A stretch of 64,000 bases of DNA from Diabrotica undecimpunctata (taxonomy: Eukaryota; Arthropoda; Insecta; Coleoptera; Chrysomelidae): assembly GCF_040954645.1 (NCBI RefSeq), contig NC_092807.1, positions 80,002,017 through 80,066,016 of the forward strand, given 5' to 3'. Position numbers and translations under genes: made by a program. The notes beneath the pieces were generated by a model that did not search any database, had not been told where the DNA came from, and worked only from the letters and a program-made list of their open reading frames with translations. Each line of letters begins with the position of its first letter. Position 1 is the stretch's first letter. Positions 46,351 to 58,198 of this stretch are shown one piece after another.

Positions 46351-46864
46351 AATAGAACGATCATATATTTCCCGCAAATAAAGTTTCTATAAAGATGATA
46401 AATAAATAAACGTTGCGCGATTATTGCCATTTTCTATGATTCTCATGATAAAATAAAATTTATCACTTCTATTGACCGATCGCTGTAGAATTTTTGTTGA
46501 TAAAGCCTAATAAATACTTATGACATGAAATTTCGATTTTAATTTTAAGCAACAAATATGAGGTACCTATTTGAATTATGCCTAAGAAATATTCAGTTTA
46601 AACTTTTACATGGGATTTTGGTAGAAAGGTACTGATTAGAAAAAGTATTGATAAATTGAAGCTCCGAATAAAACGTGCTTTTTGTTGGTTTATATCAAGA
46701 ATTTAAAGATTGTACTAAGAGTGAAATTCAAGTGTTTTCTAATCACACAAGAGAAAAATTGTAAGTACACCCTTTATTTGATCCATATAAAAGCATTTAA
46801 AGAATTTTATTGAAAGCTAAACAACAGAAGATCTATTTGTATTTCAAATAAAAACGCCGATAAG
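46351..46864. other. AT-rich stretch, nothing recognised
   Basis: No supported feature between the RTE fragment and the I-like element. Confidence 0.35.
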
Positions 46865-46936
46865 CCGGCTTAATAACTTTATTTCAGTAGCGGCTCCAGT
46901 ATTAATACCATCAAATGAAGAAAATAAAAACTAAAA

Positions 46937-48088
46937 ATGGATAACAATTTAAAAAGTGACACAGTAATCACCAAACCATTATTAACATCTTCAGCACCAA
47001 CCTCTTCTTCAACATTAACCTACTCTAATGGCGTAAGGAACTTTCCATCCAAAAAAACAAGCTATAGTTTTATCATCAGTACCTGATATAAAAATACACG
47101 AATACATAACAGCAATAGGAACTTTGGTACAACCAAAAAACACCATCTTCACGTCCAAAATTTCAAATAACAGAGTATGCATTTATCTCAGTCACTACAA
47201 TCTTAGAAAAATTACTACATAATCACAAATCCGTTTCAATAAAAGAAAACGACATAGAAATTAGAAGATTTATTACTCCTGCGAGCCAACTAGTGATATA
47301 AAATATCTGCCCCAGTATTCCAAACACTATTATTAAAGAAGGGCTCAAAAAATTGGACCTTATTGCAGTGTCTAAAATAACATTTTTACAAGTTGGCATG
47401 TCTGAATCTGAATACAATCATATATTAAGCTTTAGGCGCCAAGTATTTATTGCTCCAACAACTAATAATCATGACCCAAATTCACTTCTAATATCTTATG
47501 ACAATACCCCCTACAGAATTTATCTTTTCTTAGATGGCCTAAATTGCTCTAAATGTAATATCACAGGACACAAAGATGAAAACTGCACTATCGAACCAAT
47601 TAATATACAAAATATTGACCAGCCATCTTAATCTATGAATACTATTATTTATGAAAATTATCCAATAAATAAAACATCCCCTACATCAGAAACCCCAACT
47701 GCTCATCAATCCAGTACTCATCCTACTTATTCAACCAGACCACTACCAAATACCTTCTCCAACTCAAAAAACCTACCCGAAACACTGTCTAATAATACCA
47801 ACATAATATCACTTACTTTTATAAAAAGGCAAATGTCAACATCTCCTAAAATAATAGAGTCAGAAAATCAAAAAATAATAATTTCTGTTCTAAAAATCTG
47901 CACCTAAAAGGATTAAAAAAGCTTTGAACTTCGAAACTACAATGAAACCTGTAGAAGCCATTTTATCGTCAGCTACTACTCCTTACACGCTAAAATACAC
48001 AGAACCATGTGATTATATTACAAATGTTATAGGTTCAAAGTTTCCTGAAAACGTAGCAAAGGAAAATACAAATGACCTAGAACGACCT
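46937..48088 (+). pseudogene. I-like ORF1, gag-like protein
   Basis: ATG 46937 starts MDNNLKSDTVITKPLL. After shifts, blocks DIKIHEYITAIGTLV, KISNNRVCIYLS and IEIRRFITPASQLVI read through. The open block 47353-47631 has GMSESEYNHILSFRRQVFI, YRIYLFLDGLNCSKC and GHKDENC, a CCHC zinc knuckle preceded by the FRRQ segment typical of I/R1-type gag. An in-frame TAA at 47629-47631 is followed in the same frame by 47635-47907, a Ser/Thr/Pro-rich tail, so the stop is probably a mutation. Further C-terminal reading continues to about 48088 in another frame. Confidence 0.7.
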
Positions 48089-48244
48089 TAGCGCTGAATT
48101 GCAAATGGTAGACACAAACACAAACGACCAACGTCCTTAAAAGAACATTTCAAGGATCTTAAAAAAGATGCATGGAACATACAACTCTTCCATTACTGAG
48201 GAAGAGTGTGACGGCAACTCTATCTAGCAACCAAATTCATAGTT

Positions 48245-48930
48245 CAATAAAATTTGAATGGTTTTTACAGCCATATCGAAAACTTAAAAATAATAATCAA
48301 TGAATTCTCACCTTTAGTAATATGTCTACAAGAAACACGATTTTCTAATAATAATGAAAAATTAAAAAACTTTACACCATACATCAAAAATAGACCAGTG
48401 CAGCAAATAGCTAGTGGTGGTGTTGGCATATTTGTGAAATCTGCGGTCGAGTCCAAAGAAATTTCGTTAGATACAAATCTGGACGCTGTTGCAGTCTCAA
48501 TAGTTCATCATTTCAAAATCAACATTTGCAGTGTATATTTACCATATTCGGAAAAATTTATATTTCTAGAACTACAAAAAGTAATAGAACAAATTCCATC
48601 TCCTAAATTAATTCTTACTGACACAAATGCTCATAACAAATCTTGGGGATCTGCCAAAACAGACAAAAATTGCAAAATTCTATTAGAAATAATTAACAAC
48701 CTCAAACTGCTGCTATTAAACACAGGAATGCCTACCCGTTTCAACTCATACAGTGGCACGTTTTCAACCATCGATTTATTACTCAGCAATCAACTTTAGC
48801 ACAACTGCTTGAGTGGAATACACTTTCACACTTATTTGACGGGACCATCAAGCCCAGACTAGTGAAAAATTTACCATATTGATCGACAACCTTACCAGAG
48901 AAGGCACTAAGGAGGAGGATTATTTATACA
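48245..48930 (+). pseudogene. I-like endonuclease domain
   Basis: NLNGFYSHIENLKIIINEFS opens the domain, then CLQETRF (catalytic Glu), GGVGIFVKSA, ICSVYLPYS, LILTDTNAHNKSWGS (usual GDxNAHN) and GTFSTIDLLLSN, ending at TAG 48797-48799. Beyond it SGIHF and LTGPSSP can be read in other frames, the position of the SDHxPI box. The Asp of the GDFNAHN motif is kept as TDTNAHN. Confidence 0.75.
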
Positions 48931-48936
48931 GAGTGT

Positions 48937-49623
48937 TTCATTAACAGTTATCCATATAGTAACTGGAGATACCTTAGCACAAAATACGAAGATTTAACCT
49001 AAAACACTAATCACATGCTATGATTTTTGTAACTGATATTTTTAAGATAAAGTTGATTTCATATAATTGAATGAACTATCTTTTAATAAAATCCTTGCAA
49101 CTCACAAATATTAGCAATATCATTTTGATGTCTTCTACTTTAAAATGTTTAATATGTCTGATTTGCCGATGTGAATGAGTCAGATTAAATTTAATTATTA
49201 GAAGAATTTTTTTCTAACAACAAAATTTTTGTAATTGATTAATATTTTGTATTTCGATAATGACTTCCAAAGTGAAAGTCGTAGAATTCGTAGAATAGCT
49301 TACTGACTAATGGGCGTTTGTAGAAAAGGTTTAACCGTATAGAAATTTCGGTATTATTGTAATTAAATACCCATTTAGAATTTTCCTGATAATAGTATCT
49401 ACTAATTGTTATACGAGTGCGTATATCTCCAGCAGTTTTGCAGATTGAGAAAACGGTTTAACTGTTTGGTGTGTGCATTCGAGAAGTTACGTTAACTTGT
49501 CAAAAAATAAGTGCAATTTATTTTTAAACTTTTTTTATGTACTGTGTCAAAAACATGGAGCATTTAGAGGTGAAAAGTTTCAAATAAGGAAAAATCTTAG
49601 ATTTATATGCGCTACCAATTATT
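48937..49623. other. Dispersed-repeat-like stretch upstream of a Tc1-like ORF
   Basis: ACAGAGTGTTTCATTAACAG at 48937 and CATATAGTAACTGGAGATAC following it resemble a repeat I recall from many insect genomes (ACAGGGTGTTTCATTAA type). Assignment from memory only. CGATAATGACTTCC with a GAAAGTCGTAG partner (49256-49285) forms a hairpin similar to the foldback family. Confidence 0.35.
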
Positions 49624-50085
49624 TTGAATATGTTGATATATACAACAAAAACAAATTCCGATCTGATTTCAACACAAATTGTTTCTACAACAAGTACAGC
49701 GCTGGGTGTTCACGATAGGACAGTCTGGAAAATTCGTCAGGAAGGATTGAATCATAATGGAGACTTACCCAAAATTCTGAAAAACCCACGTAAGCGGACC
49801 AAGAAGGAAACCAATCGAAAGTTTACCTACGATGAGAATATCAGGAGCCAATTGAGAAGACTTGTTCAAATGGAATTTTTCTTAAAGAACATACCTCCCA
49901 CAATCAAAGCTATCCTGGATGCCCTTAATTTACACAAACATTTGCCTAATTTTTCCAAAAGTACTCTATATCGACTATTGCGAGAGATGGGGTTTGTTTA
50001 TAAAAAAAGAGGAAAGAAAGCAGTAATGATGGAACGTTCTGACATAATAAATTATAGAGTTAATTATTTAATTTTTGCTACATAT
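49624..50085 (+). pseudogene. Tc1/mariner-like transposase, N-terminal DNA-binding part
   Basis: The open frame has an HTH block STTSTALGVHDRTVWKIRQEG, a basic linker KRTKKETNRKF, a second helical block RSQLRRLVQMEFFLKNIPPT with IKAILDALNLHKHLPNFSKS, and LYRLLREMGFVYKKRGKKAV followed by MERSDIINYRVNYL. This is the N-terminal half of IS630/Tc1/mariner-type transposases found in insects. Where the first catalytic Asp should follow, the sequence loses similarity and hits a stop. No inverted terminal repeat was found. Confidence 0.65.
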
Positions 50086-50089
50086 ACAT

Positions 50090-51963
50090 ACATGTACATT
50101 GTACCATATTGTTGTAAGTCATGACTTCTAAAATGTATCTTATTTGCTCTAGTTGTATCATAAACCTACCGCTAATAACCCTAGTGGTTGATGCGAATAA
50201 ATGCTCTCATGTCACGGAAGATGCTTTTACGAAGACATCATTAGATGAAATTTATAGTTGAAGTTGTGTAGTTTTAAAAATCGTACTTGTACAGTCGAAG
50301 AAAAGGAGTTTTAAAAGTTTTAGGTCATTTGTAATGTGAAAGTTCAGCGTTTTTTAGGCATATTTCAAATCATATTTTTTTTGCCAAAATTCAAAATCGA
50401 AATTCCATGCCATAGGTCTTAAAGATTGGGCTCTAACAATGGAAATTTCATAGTGATCGATCAAGGAAAGTGATACATTTTACGGATCTTATAAATATCG
50501 TAAAAAATGCAAAAATTGCTCAACGTTTATTTATTTACCAGCTTTATAAAGACTGACTTTATTTGCGGCAAAATAAAAAAATGTGTATAAGATATACACT
50601 CCTCATTTTTAAAATGCATTTCGATTTCTGTCCATATGGTAGGTCGATCAGAGAAAGAGTTTTTACCATCGACTTGATTCAAATTGTGTTTAAAAATTGG
50701 TTTAGCCCGCGCCGAATTGAACTGACATTCAAAATCGCCGGTCGCTTCAAGCGTTGATTAAAAGAGAACAGTTTATTCTACAAAAAAAAAGCCAATAAAC
50801 ATTTTTGTTCAGAATTATCACAGCTACATTTCTCGTTTAAACCATTTTTTTACGGCGTACAGATTTTTGGGAAATCAATGTTTTCCGTTTCCCGCACACT
50901 ACAATGGCGATTTAAGAGGAAAACCCGGGGGTAGGAGTGGCAAACTTTCTTCCATATTTTTTGGGGTCTGAAAGTTGACATTCTCGGTAAAATTCAGCTT
51001 GTTCGTATAATGTTTCGAGGTTCAGTGGCATTTTCATCTCTGACAACTGGAGTATTCTTTGTACATTTCCTTTTAGTTATATAAAAATCGGTACAAACAT
51101 CGTGGTTTAACGAACTATATCTTGGTTATTGTAACTTAGAATATTTAGCAATAGACTATTTTAAAGTACAGAAAATGAGATTTACTTTTTATTTAGTAAT
51201 ACATATGCCTAAATGTACAAGAAAGAAAGTTATAGTTAGAAATTTAAAAAATAGCCGTAAAAGTTAGCAAAAATTGTTAAATATAGAAAACTCTAAAGAA
51301 CCGTATCTCGCTTAAAATTAGAAACTCCCAGAAACTTATACAGTAGATCATTTTAAATGTAATTGATTTTTCTTCCTATTAAAAATACTATTGTATATAC
51401 CTAAAGCTGCGTAGAAAAAAGTTACTCAAAAATGTTTGCGAAAAAATAAGGAAAATGGATCAAAAATGGTATGAGTGGAGAACTTTTAAAAATCATATCT
51501 GGGATACTGTGAATCCTAAGGACTTCTGCCAAACGTTATTTTAAAGAGAAAACATACAAGTTGTTTTCCTTTAATACAATGCCCTTACCTATACCACTAC
51601 GAAAAAAAGTTATAGGGCAAAAAAATCACGTGTGTTCCTATTTTTTGCTTAGTTTTTTGAATAAATGTTTGTCAAATAAAATAAAATTATTTTTGACTGT
51701 AAAAGGTAACATTTTGATAGAAAATATGATTTTGAACAACTTTTCTAAAAATGTCTATTTACGAAAAGTGCATAGCATTCACCCAAATTCACCCTAGTGT
51801 AAAAGGACTAATTCACCTCTTTCTTAGCTAAACGCACCCCTTAAATGGTAGCACTCCGCAGTTTTTTCATATTTGGGAATCCATTGATCATATGAAATAA
51901 TAATACCACGTTGTTGTATCTTTTAGCCATATTTTTTTTGAAATAATCAATAGCCTATAAGCA
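50090..51963. other. AT-rich stretch, repeat-like, no gene
   Basis: Unsupported short ORFs at 50563-50757 and 51561-51797. The part 51500-51960 (CACCCCTTAAATGGTAGCAC near 51836, GATCATATGAAATAATAATA near 51886) resembles a dispersed insect repeat I recall, family unknown. Confidence 0.35.
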
Positions 51964-53877
51964 GTGTCTATTTTTCAGGTGAAACTGACGAATGACAATG
52001 ACGAATCTAGCTTTCAAAATAAGTATTGTTCTAAAGCTATTTTTTATAGCATCCTAGTAAAAACATCCAGGGCACCAAAGGATAAAGCACACACCATTTT
52101 CGTAAAGAGAGAACTTAAAACTTTAAAACACGTAGCCACAGAAACGGAGCATTTCCTCCCCTTGACCAGCGAAGACATATCAAAGGCTCTTAAAGACGTT
52201 AAGCCAGCAAAGGCACCAGGATTTGATAATATTCACCCTGAATTCCTAATAAATTGTGGAAAGTATACAAAAGTTTGGCTGGCTCGATTTTTCACAGACA
52301 TCATGGTAACTGGAAATATTCCACAAGAACTAAAGCGCTCTAAGATAATAGCCATACTAAAGCCAGGCAAACCTGCCGACAACCTAAAAAACTATAGACC
52401 AATTGCGCTTCTCTCTGCCATCTACAAACTATTAGAGAGGCTTATATATAATAGAATCAGTACAGAACTGTTCCAGGCGATCCCAGTCGAACAAGCGGGT
52501 TTTCGACCAGAAAGAAGCTGTGCAGACCAGGTAATGTCACTCACCACCTACATCGAAGCGGGTTTCCAAAGAAGACTTAAAACTTCAGCGGCGTTTGTTG
52601 ATCTCTCGGCAGCTTACGATACAGTATGGAGAGAGGGCCTTATATACAAAATTCTCCGTGCAATCCCCTGTAAACCAATAGCACGCCTAATAGATAGCAT
52701 GCTCAACGACCGAATGTTTCAAGTAGTGATGAGCACAGATATCAGCCTACCAAAGAAACTTAAGAATGGCCTACCAGAGGGGTCAGTGCTCTCTCCACTA
52801 CTATTTAGCTTATACCTAGCAGATATGCCGGAAACACAGTCAAGAAAGTTCGGATACGCCAATGACTGGGCCCTCGCTACACGATGCAGAATACTAGAAA
52901 CGTCTGAAGAAGTTCTGACGGCAGACTTATATACATTGGGCAAATATTTTCGCAAGTGGCGACTTCAACCAAATGCATCCAAAACAGAAGTTAGTTGCTT
53001 TCACCTGAACAATAAACTTGCTGAAAAGGAACTCAACATACGGTTTGAAAATACCACACTTACCCACAACAAAACACCGAAGTACCTGGGCGTAACACTA
53101 GACAGAACGCTATCATTTAAAGAGCATTTAACAAAAACTGCCCAAAAGTTGAGTACAAGAAATAACATTATACAGAAGCTCTGCGGTACCACCTGGGGAG
53201 CATCGGTTTCCACTCTCCGCTCTACTGCCTTAGCCCTTGTTTTCTCGACCGCTAAATATTGTGCTCCAGTCTGGCTACACAGTCCATACGTAAAAAAGGT
53301 CGACAATCAGCTGCACAGCACTATGAGGATGATAGCTGGTACAATTAAATCAACTTCCACCCAATGGCTTCCAGTATTAAGTCACATCCCACCTCCACAT
53401 TTACGACAAGTCGACGCACTTACACGTGAATACAAAAAGATCATGAACAATATAAACCTGCCGATCCACCAAGATACCGAGGATGCACGAAATACCCGTC
53501 TCCGTTCTAGAAAACCACCAATGAAAACGGCAAGAATGATACATGAGGAGTTCAACATCACGAATGCATGGTCCCAAGAATGGAACGAATGGCAAAATAA
53601 CATGCCCTGCATTACCCACAAGCCACCAGGTTTTGATCTTCCACGCAAAACATGGTCCACTCTAAATAGAATCCGAACCAGACATGGCAGATGTGCATAC
53701 ATGCTACATAAATGGGGAAAGAACCCGTCTCCTCAATGTGACTGTGGGGAGAACCAAATCATCGACCACATTATTCAAGAGTGTCCCTCAAGATCCTACA
53801 ATGGTAGCCCTGAAGACTTCCTGTTTGCAACTTCAGAGTCAATTGATTATATAAATACACTTGATGTTTGTTTGTAA
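51964..53877 (+). CDS. Jockey-like reverse transcriptase ORF, uninterrupted but catalytic Asp replaced
   Basis: A 637-codon open frame. RT boxes: KAPGFDNIHPEFL (88-95 region), NYRPIALLSAIYK (143-155), EQAGFRPERSC (176-186), FVDLSAAYDTVW (211-222), GLPEGSVLSPLLF (269-281; Gln is usual for the Glu) and YAND at 298-301, where YADD is required. Asn300 is codon AAT at 52861-52863, so the enzyme should be dead. The C-terminus has a CDC-x7-H-x4-C motif (592, 594, 602, 607) common in this group. The first 35 residues look unrelated to RT and may be flanking sequence, since the element seems 5'-truncated near 52056. The 3' tail is (AAAT)n at about 53953-53968. No RNase H. Confidence 0.85.
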   Translation: MSIFQVKLTNDNDESSFQNKYCSKAIFYSILVKTSRAPKDKAHTIFVKRELKTLKHVATETEHFLPLTSEDISKALKDVKPAKAPGFDNIHPEFLINCGKYTKVWLARFFTDIMVTGNIPQELKRSKIIAILKPGKPADNLKNYRPIALLSAIYKLLERLIYNRISTELFQAIPVEQAGFRPERSCADQVMSLTTYIEAGFQRRLKTSAAFVDLSAAYDTVWREGLIYKILRAIPCKPIARLIDSMLNDRMFQVVMSTDISLPKKLKNGLPEGSVLSPLLFSLYLADMPETQSRKFGYANDWALATRCRILETSEEVLTADLYTLGKYFRKWRLQPNASKTEVSCFHLNNKLAEKELNIRFENTTLTHNKTPKYLGVTLDRTLSFKEHLTKTAQKLSTRNNIIQKLCGTTWGASVSTLRSTALALVFSTAKYCAPVWLHSPYVKKVDNQLHSTMRMIAGTIKSTSTQWLPVLSHIPPPHLRQVDALTREYKKIMNNINLPIHQDTEDARNTRLRSRKPPMKTARMIHEEFNITNAWSQEWNEWQNNMPCITHKPPGFDLPRKTWSTLNRIRTRHGRCAYMLHKWGKNPSPQCDCGENQIIDHIIQECPSRSYNGSPEDFLFATSESIDYINTLDVCL

Positions 53878-53983
53878 CTATTTAAAATTTGTCAAATACC
53901 TATATTACTAGGGTTTGTGTATTTGTTCTAAATGTGTTGGAATTGCCATACGATAAATAAATAAATAATATAGTATCCTAATA
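52045..53983 (+). mobile_element. Boundaries of the 51.9-53.9 kb Jockey-like insert (candidate target duplication)
   Basis: TATAGCATCCTAGTA (52045-52059) and TATAGTATCCTAATA (53969-53983) match at 13 of 15 positions. They flank an insert that starts just before the recognisable RT reading and ends in a short AAAT-type tail. This places the 5' truncation inside the open frame. Confidence 0.55.
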
Positions 53984-55249
53984 CAATTCACTATTTTTAA
54001 TAGGAATAAGCAACAATTTTACTTACTTTAAAATTCGTTTATTTTGACATTTCAATTTCCACTTCGGAAATCATTTTCAAAATAGTATTTTGAGAACGAT
54101 TGGAGAGGAAATCGAAGTTGTCATCAAAAAAATAACAGTTCATGAGATAAATTCGAAATTAACAGTTCGATCGTAAGATAAATTTTGGATAATAGGGCTC
54201 AGGTATGCGATCTTTGGTACAACGAGGTGAACAATCAGACGAATGAATATAAAAAAAATGTTTTCTTTTTTAAGATATTCTCCTAACTTTTTGTTAGATT
54301 TGAAGCCAGATATTGCTAAAGTGAGTCTATATACAATGATAATATATTCAAAAAATTTTAGGATTTTGGAATGAAAGGTTGAAATTTTTTTTTGAATATA
54401 TTGAAAGCAAGTTCTGGCTGGTGAAAAGATTGGATGAGCATGGGAGATAAATTTGGTATAAGGTTAGATGTGGATGGGAATGAAGAAAAAGTTGGTCTAG
54501 TATGACTGGAGGTGTGACGACAAACAGAACGAAGAGGCAGAGTGTCAAGTTGAGGATAAGGCGCTCAAAGGTTTTTTGGACACTAAAAACTGCAAGCAGA
54601 AGTAAACTGCAAAAGAAAATGAAAAATTTTTGGGGACATTCGATGGCTATTAAAATTAAGATGTGGGGTTATATATTTAAATTATCGATCTGATAGAAAT
54701 GATGAAAGGTTTTGTTCAATGTGTAAGTAAGAGAAAGGGACGATGGATTAATGCGCGATACCGTTTTTGGTTAATGTTTGGTGCGGACAGATAAGGTTGA
54801 AATGGTTGGATAGAAATAAACTTAGTAGAGTGGAACAGTTACCATCATGAGACAGAGGCGGGCAGGTTATTGTGGAGAGGAAATACCGTACAGGTTTGAG
54901 TTAGTGAGGCTGTTTATTTACTAAAGCAATTGGCGTGGAGTTTTTTGATAATAAAATAATAAAATTACCCATAATAATTTTTTGCATTTACCTTTTTTAT
55001 CCACATTATCCACATTTAAGCCACACAGCTCTCAACTCCCCCAAGGGTAAAATTCACTCATCTTAGATCCCTATTATTACTATACCTTACTGTTCCGTAC
55101 ATACAGATATACATGTACAATATTCTATTGAGCATGCGTTAGTCTTTGCTCAGTAGGATAAATATTTTTAGTTTATTGCTATATTATTTATATTAATATT
55201 TATATACATTAAGAATGTGGCTATTTAAGAACAAGAAATAAAAAGGCAT
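53984..55249. other. AT-rich stretch with a foldback repeat
   Basis: Contains the foldback at 54040-54125. The rest has short unsupported ORFs (54348-54548 minus, 54502-54693 plus). Nothing else recognised. Confidence 0.4.
54040..54125. repeat. Foldback repeat, hammerhead-like hairpins
   Basis: Left: the complement of GATTTCCGAAGTGGAAATTG with a following TGTCA (54078-54045). Right: TTTGAGAACGATTGG with GAGGAAATCGAAGTTGTC (54089-54122). The two halves are head-to-head copies of the unit seen at 41450-41690 and 44879-45064. Confidence 0.6.
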
Positions 55250-55495
55250 TAATGACGGTCTGACCGGGATGGGCTAGTGCGGGGGGTCGTAGTAGTACTA
55301 GTAGTAGTGAAGTGACTAGTGGGTGTAGTAGTGTCTGGAAGCTTTGGAAGACTGAGACCTCGGAAGCCCTGAAAAGGAGATCAGAGAGGATGTCGAAAGC
55401 TCGGCCCAATGGATATCGACGCGGTTTAACATGGAAGACTGGTGAGTTTAATATTAATTTTTATAATAGTATTAATCTTAGCTCTAGGTTTAATT

Positions 55496-55590
<95 letters not shown>
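55250..55590 (+). mobile_element. PLE-like 3' end or pLTR fragment with (TA)n tail
   Basis: A relatively GC-rich segment has CTGAAAAGGAGATCAGAGAG followed by GATGTCGAAAGCTCGG (55369-55404): CTGA box, a GAGATC/GATGTC near-stem, then GAAAGCTCG, the same box as in the PLE copies at 17.9 and 34.1 kb. A (TA)n tract (55499-55588) follows, as at the other PLE ends. No ORF. Assignment is by motif only. Confidence 0.45.
55499..55588. repeat. (TA)n microsatellite
   Basis: TA tract of about 90 bases. Confidence 0.95.
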
Positions 55591-57879
55591 CAGCGTGATT
55601 ATATTGTAGAGTTAGATTGCCAGGATGTTGGATTGTTAGAGCAGCTCTATGACTAAACACCGTAACTCATATACTTGAATTACAAGATGTATAAATCATA
55701 ATCATTTTTGGTTTTTTGCTAGCATAACTCTATGACTAAACCCCATAACTCAAATACTAGACCTGTGTTAATAGAATAATAGAATATGTATTAATCATAA
55801 TTATGATTTGGGATGAAACTTCCCATCAAATCTGTAATTACAGTTAGTACTATTACAGCTTTATTGGGAGCTGCCTTATTAAATTGTTGCTTATTTTTAT
55901 CTGAAGTTTTACATGTGGGGTTTTATTATGTCCAAAACCACGTGAATAAAAACCAAACCTGACAAAAACATTCTTAAAGGTTATGCTAAAAGCACATTCT
56001 TGGTTCTGCAGATTTCAGTATTATTTTTATGAGTACAATATTTGTGTATTTGAGTATATCTTAAAGAATAATTCCATCTTCCGTTTGCATTGCTGTATAC
56101 CTAAACATATTTTTATAGTCCTAATACGGCATAAATACAAGAAACTATATTATCCTTAACTAGATATAATACGTTGATAGTGGTTTAAAGAACACTACCA
56201 TATATCACGCACGTGACAGGTTTGGTCTTAATTAAACTGCGATCAAGTTGTAAAGTTACTACTGTAGGTTCGATACAATATATTAATTATGGCATTTGTG
56301 TCTCGATTTTTGAAAATCCTTCGGTAATTCCCTGTGAGAATACGTTCCAACTGAGATTTACGAGGAATATCCCAGCAAATCTGTGATTTATGGTGACATG
56401 GTTTTCTACAAAGACCATCTCGGTAGATTTTTCCAACTGGTTTCCACTCATGAATAAATGCAGAAGAATAGTTCCTATAGCGTTCCTATAGAGTTCCTAT
56501 AGAGATTTATATACCCGATTAACGCAAAATTCGACGATTTTTACTGATGAGTATTTTCTGCGATTACTTGAGTTTTTTCTTCTTTTTTGTTTTTGAACTT
56601 TATGGAATAAAACTACACGAATTATTAGAAATCTTTAAGTAATGATAAAATTATGACAAGTGAATAAAAAAGAAGAACATAATGGAAAATATAAATAGTA
56701 TATTCTGTCACTAAAAGGAATTATTTAATTTTAAAAATACTGCATATGTTAGGGTTATATTAATATAGGGTTTCATGAAAATATGGATATGAAAATAATT
56801 CAACAGATTCGACGAACCGAGAATAACTAGACCACTATAACTAGAATGAAGTAAAATGTAGCTAAAAATAATGTATATTAGGATAAGAAACACAACAATA
56901 AAAAATAATTAAATTATGAACTAACATGCAACTGTTGGTGTTGAGGGATGTGTTGTTTTTCTAATCGGTGTAAAGCTCAGTGGAAAAAGACATAATTCCA
57001 GAGGACAAATTTTACAAGAAGCGTCTTACGATTTTGCATCTCCTTCAACCGTTCGAAGATCACTGGATACTCCCATCAATGATTAAAGGTGTGTAATCTT
57101 TATTTTCACCCTTCTCGAGGTATCCTTGTTGAAACTGCCCTGTTGAAAGCCAAGCTGTGAGGTATCGTGATAAAGGCTATAAGTCACTAAGGTGATATTG
57201 CCGCTAATGGTTTCTTTGGGACAACAAGTCAAACCCTACTGTATCTAGAGCTTACCCTCGCAAACAGAGCTCTGCGAGAAGTAGACTATCTTTCCCTAGC
57301 TACTCGTGGGACCAATATGGTAAACCATAATAGAAGAGCCTTCTTGTATCTGATATGTAAGTCTATTTTCATTTATTTTTTTATTTTTTCATATTTCACT
57401 TTTTACATATATATTCAATTCAAGGCACATACCCTATATCAATTAACCGACTATATTGTACAGTTTCCATCCGACTGGTTACAACCAAAGTCATAAATGT
57501 CTCAATGCATTGAGTATTATATCAATCCTTTTACTAAATTAATTTTTACAGTTATCATTGGCGAATGGATTTAGTGTCCGCAGTCATATAAACACAAACA
57601 AACAACAATGTTATCATTTAATTAACAGTATATATAATAACAACTCTTTTACTTAATTAAGGTTATACTTGTTTGCTTGATTCTTTCAATTTTGATTTTA
57701 AAATTTTTTATATTAGGTGATTCTTTTTTATTTTATATTGTTGTTTTTTAGCTTTTAATTTTTGTTAAAACAAAGACCCATGTACTGTGAAGGTTCTATA
57801 CATGTAGAGGTTCAATGTGTACAGGTGTTACCAGCCCATTCGTACCAGCCCACAGAAGAAAAAGGAAAGTCCACGAAAC
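55591..57879. other. AT-rich stretch without recognised gene
   Basis: CTCTATGACTAAACACCGTA near 55643 recurs as CTCTATGACTAAACCCCATA near 55727, a small 84-base-offset duplication. The ORF 57762-57962 has an N-terminal part I cannot place; its end belongs to the R1-like endonuclease. No other support. Confidence 0.4.
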
Positions 57880-58161
57880 TTGAACTGCATAACTCTTCGA
57901 AACTAGTAAAAAGAGAAATAAGGCTTCTGCAGGCCAATATTAAACACGCAAAAGCCGCATGACAACAGTGGTTGGAGAAGTTGAACAAGAAGGCATTGAT
58001 GTGGGCCTCTTGCAGCAGTCCTAGAGGATAGGCAGGAAGATTGCTAGTTTATCAAATAAATATGAAAAGGTTTTATATTAACCGAAAGCTATAAAACCAA
58101 GGTCGTGTATAACTCCGCACCGATTATACTTGAGCCTGCTTTCCAGGTGATAAAGTTCTAG

Positions 58162-58190
58162 GTTCACCAAGCAATATAAGCTTGGTGAAC
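58162..58190. repeat. Perfect 11-base hairpin next to the RTE insertion site
   Basis: GTTCACCAAGC (58162-58172) and GCTTGGTGAAC (58180-58190) pair across AATATAA. The right stem overlaps the first bases of the target duplication. Confidence 0.85.
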
Positions 58191-58198
58191 ATAAATAT

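Larger units (their letters stand above)
46865..48930 (+). mobile_element. I-like non-LTR retrotransposon, 5' part
   Basis: A gag-like ORF1 (46937 to about 48088) is followed by an endonuclease (48245-48930). It breaks off before the RT; from about 48937 an unrelated dispersed repeat follows. Order and motifs are those of I-clade elements. It is truncated at the 3' side, unusual for non-LTR insertions, so a deletion or later insertion must have removed the RT. Confidence 0.7.

Noticed and set aside
50563..50757. 64-codon ORF as a small gene
   Set aside because: Unremarkable composition, no family match, random-length ORF for AT-rich DNA.
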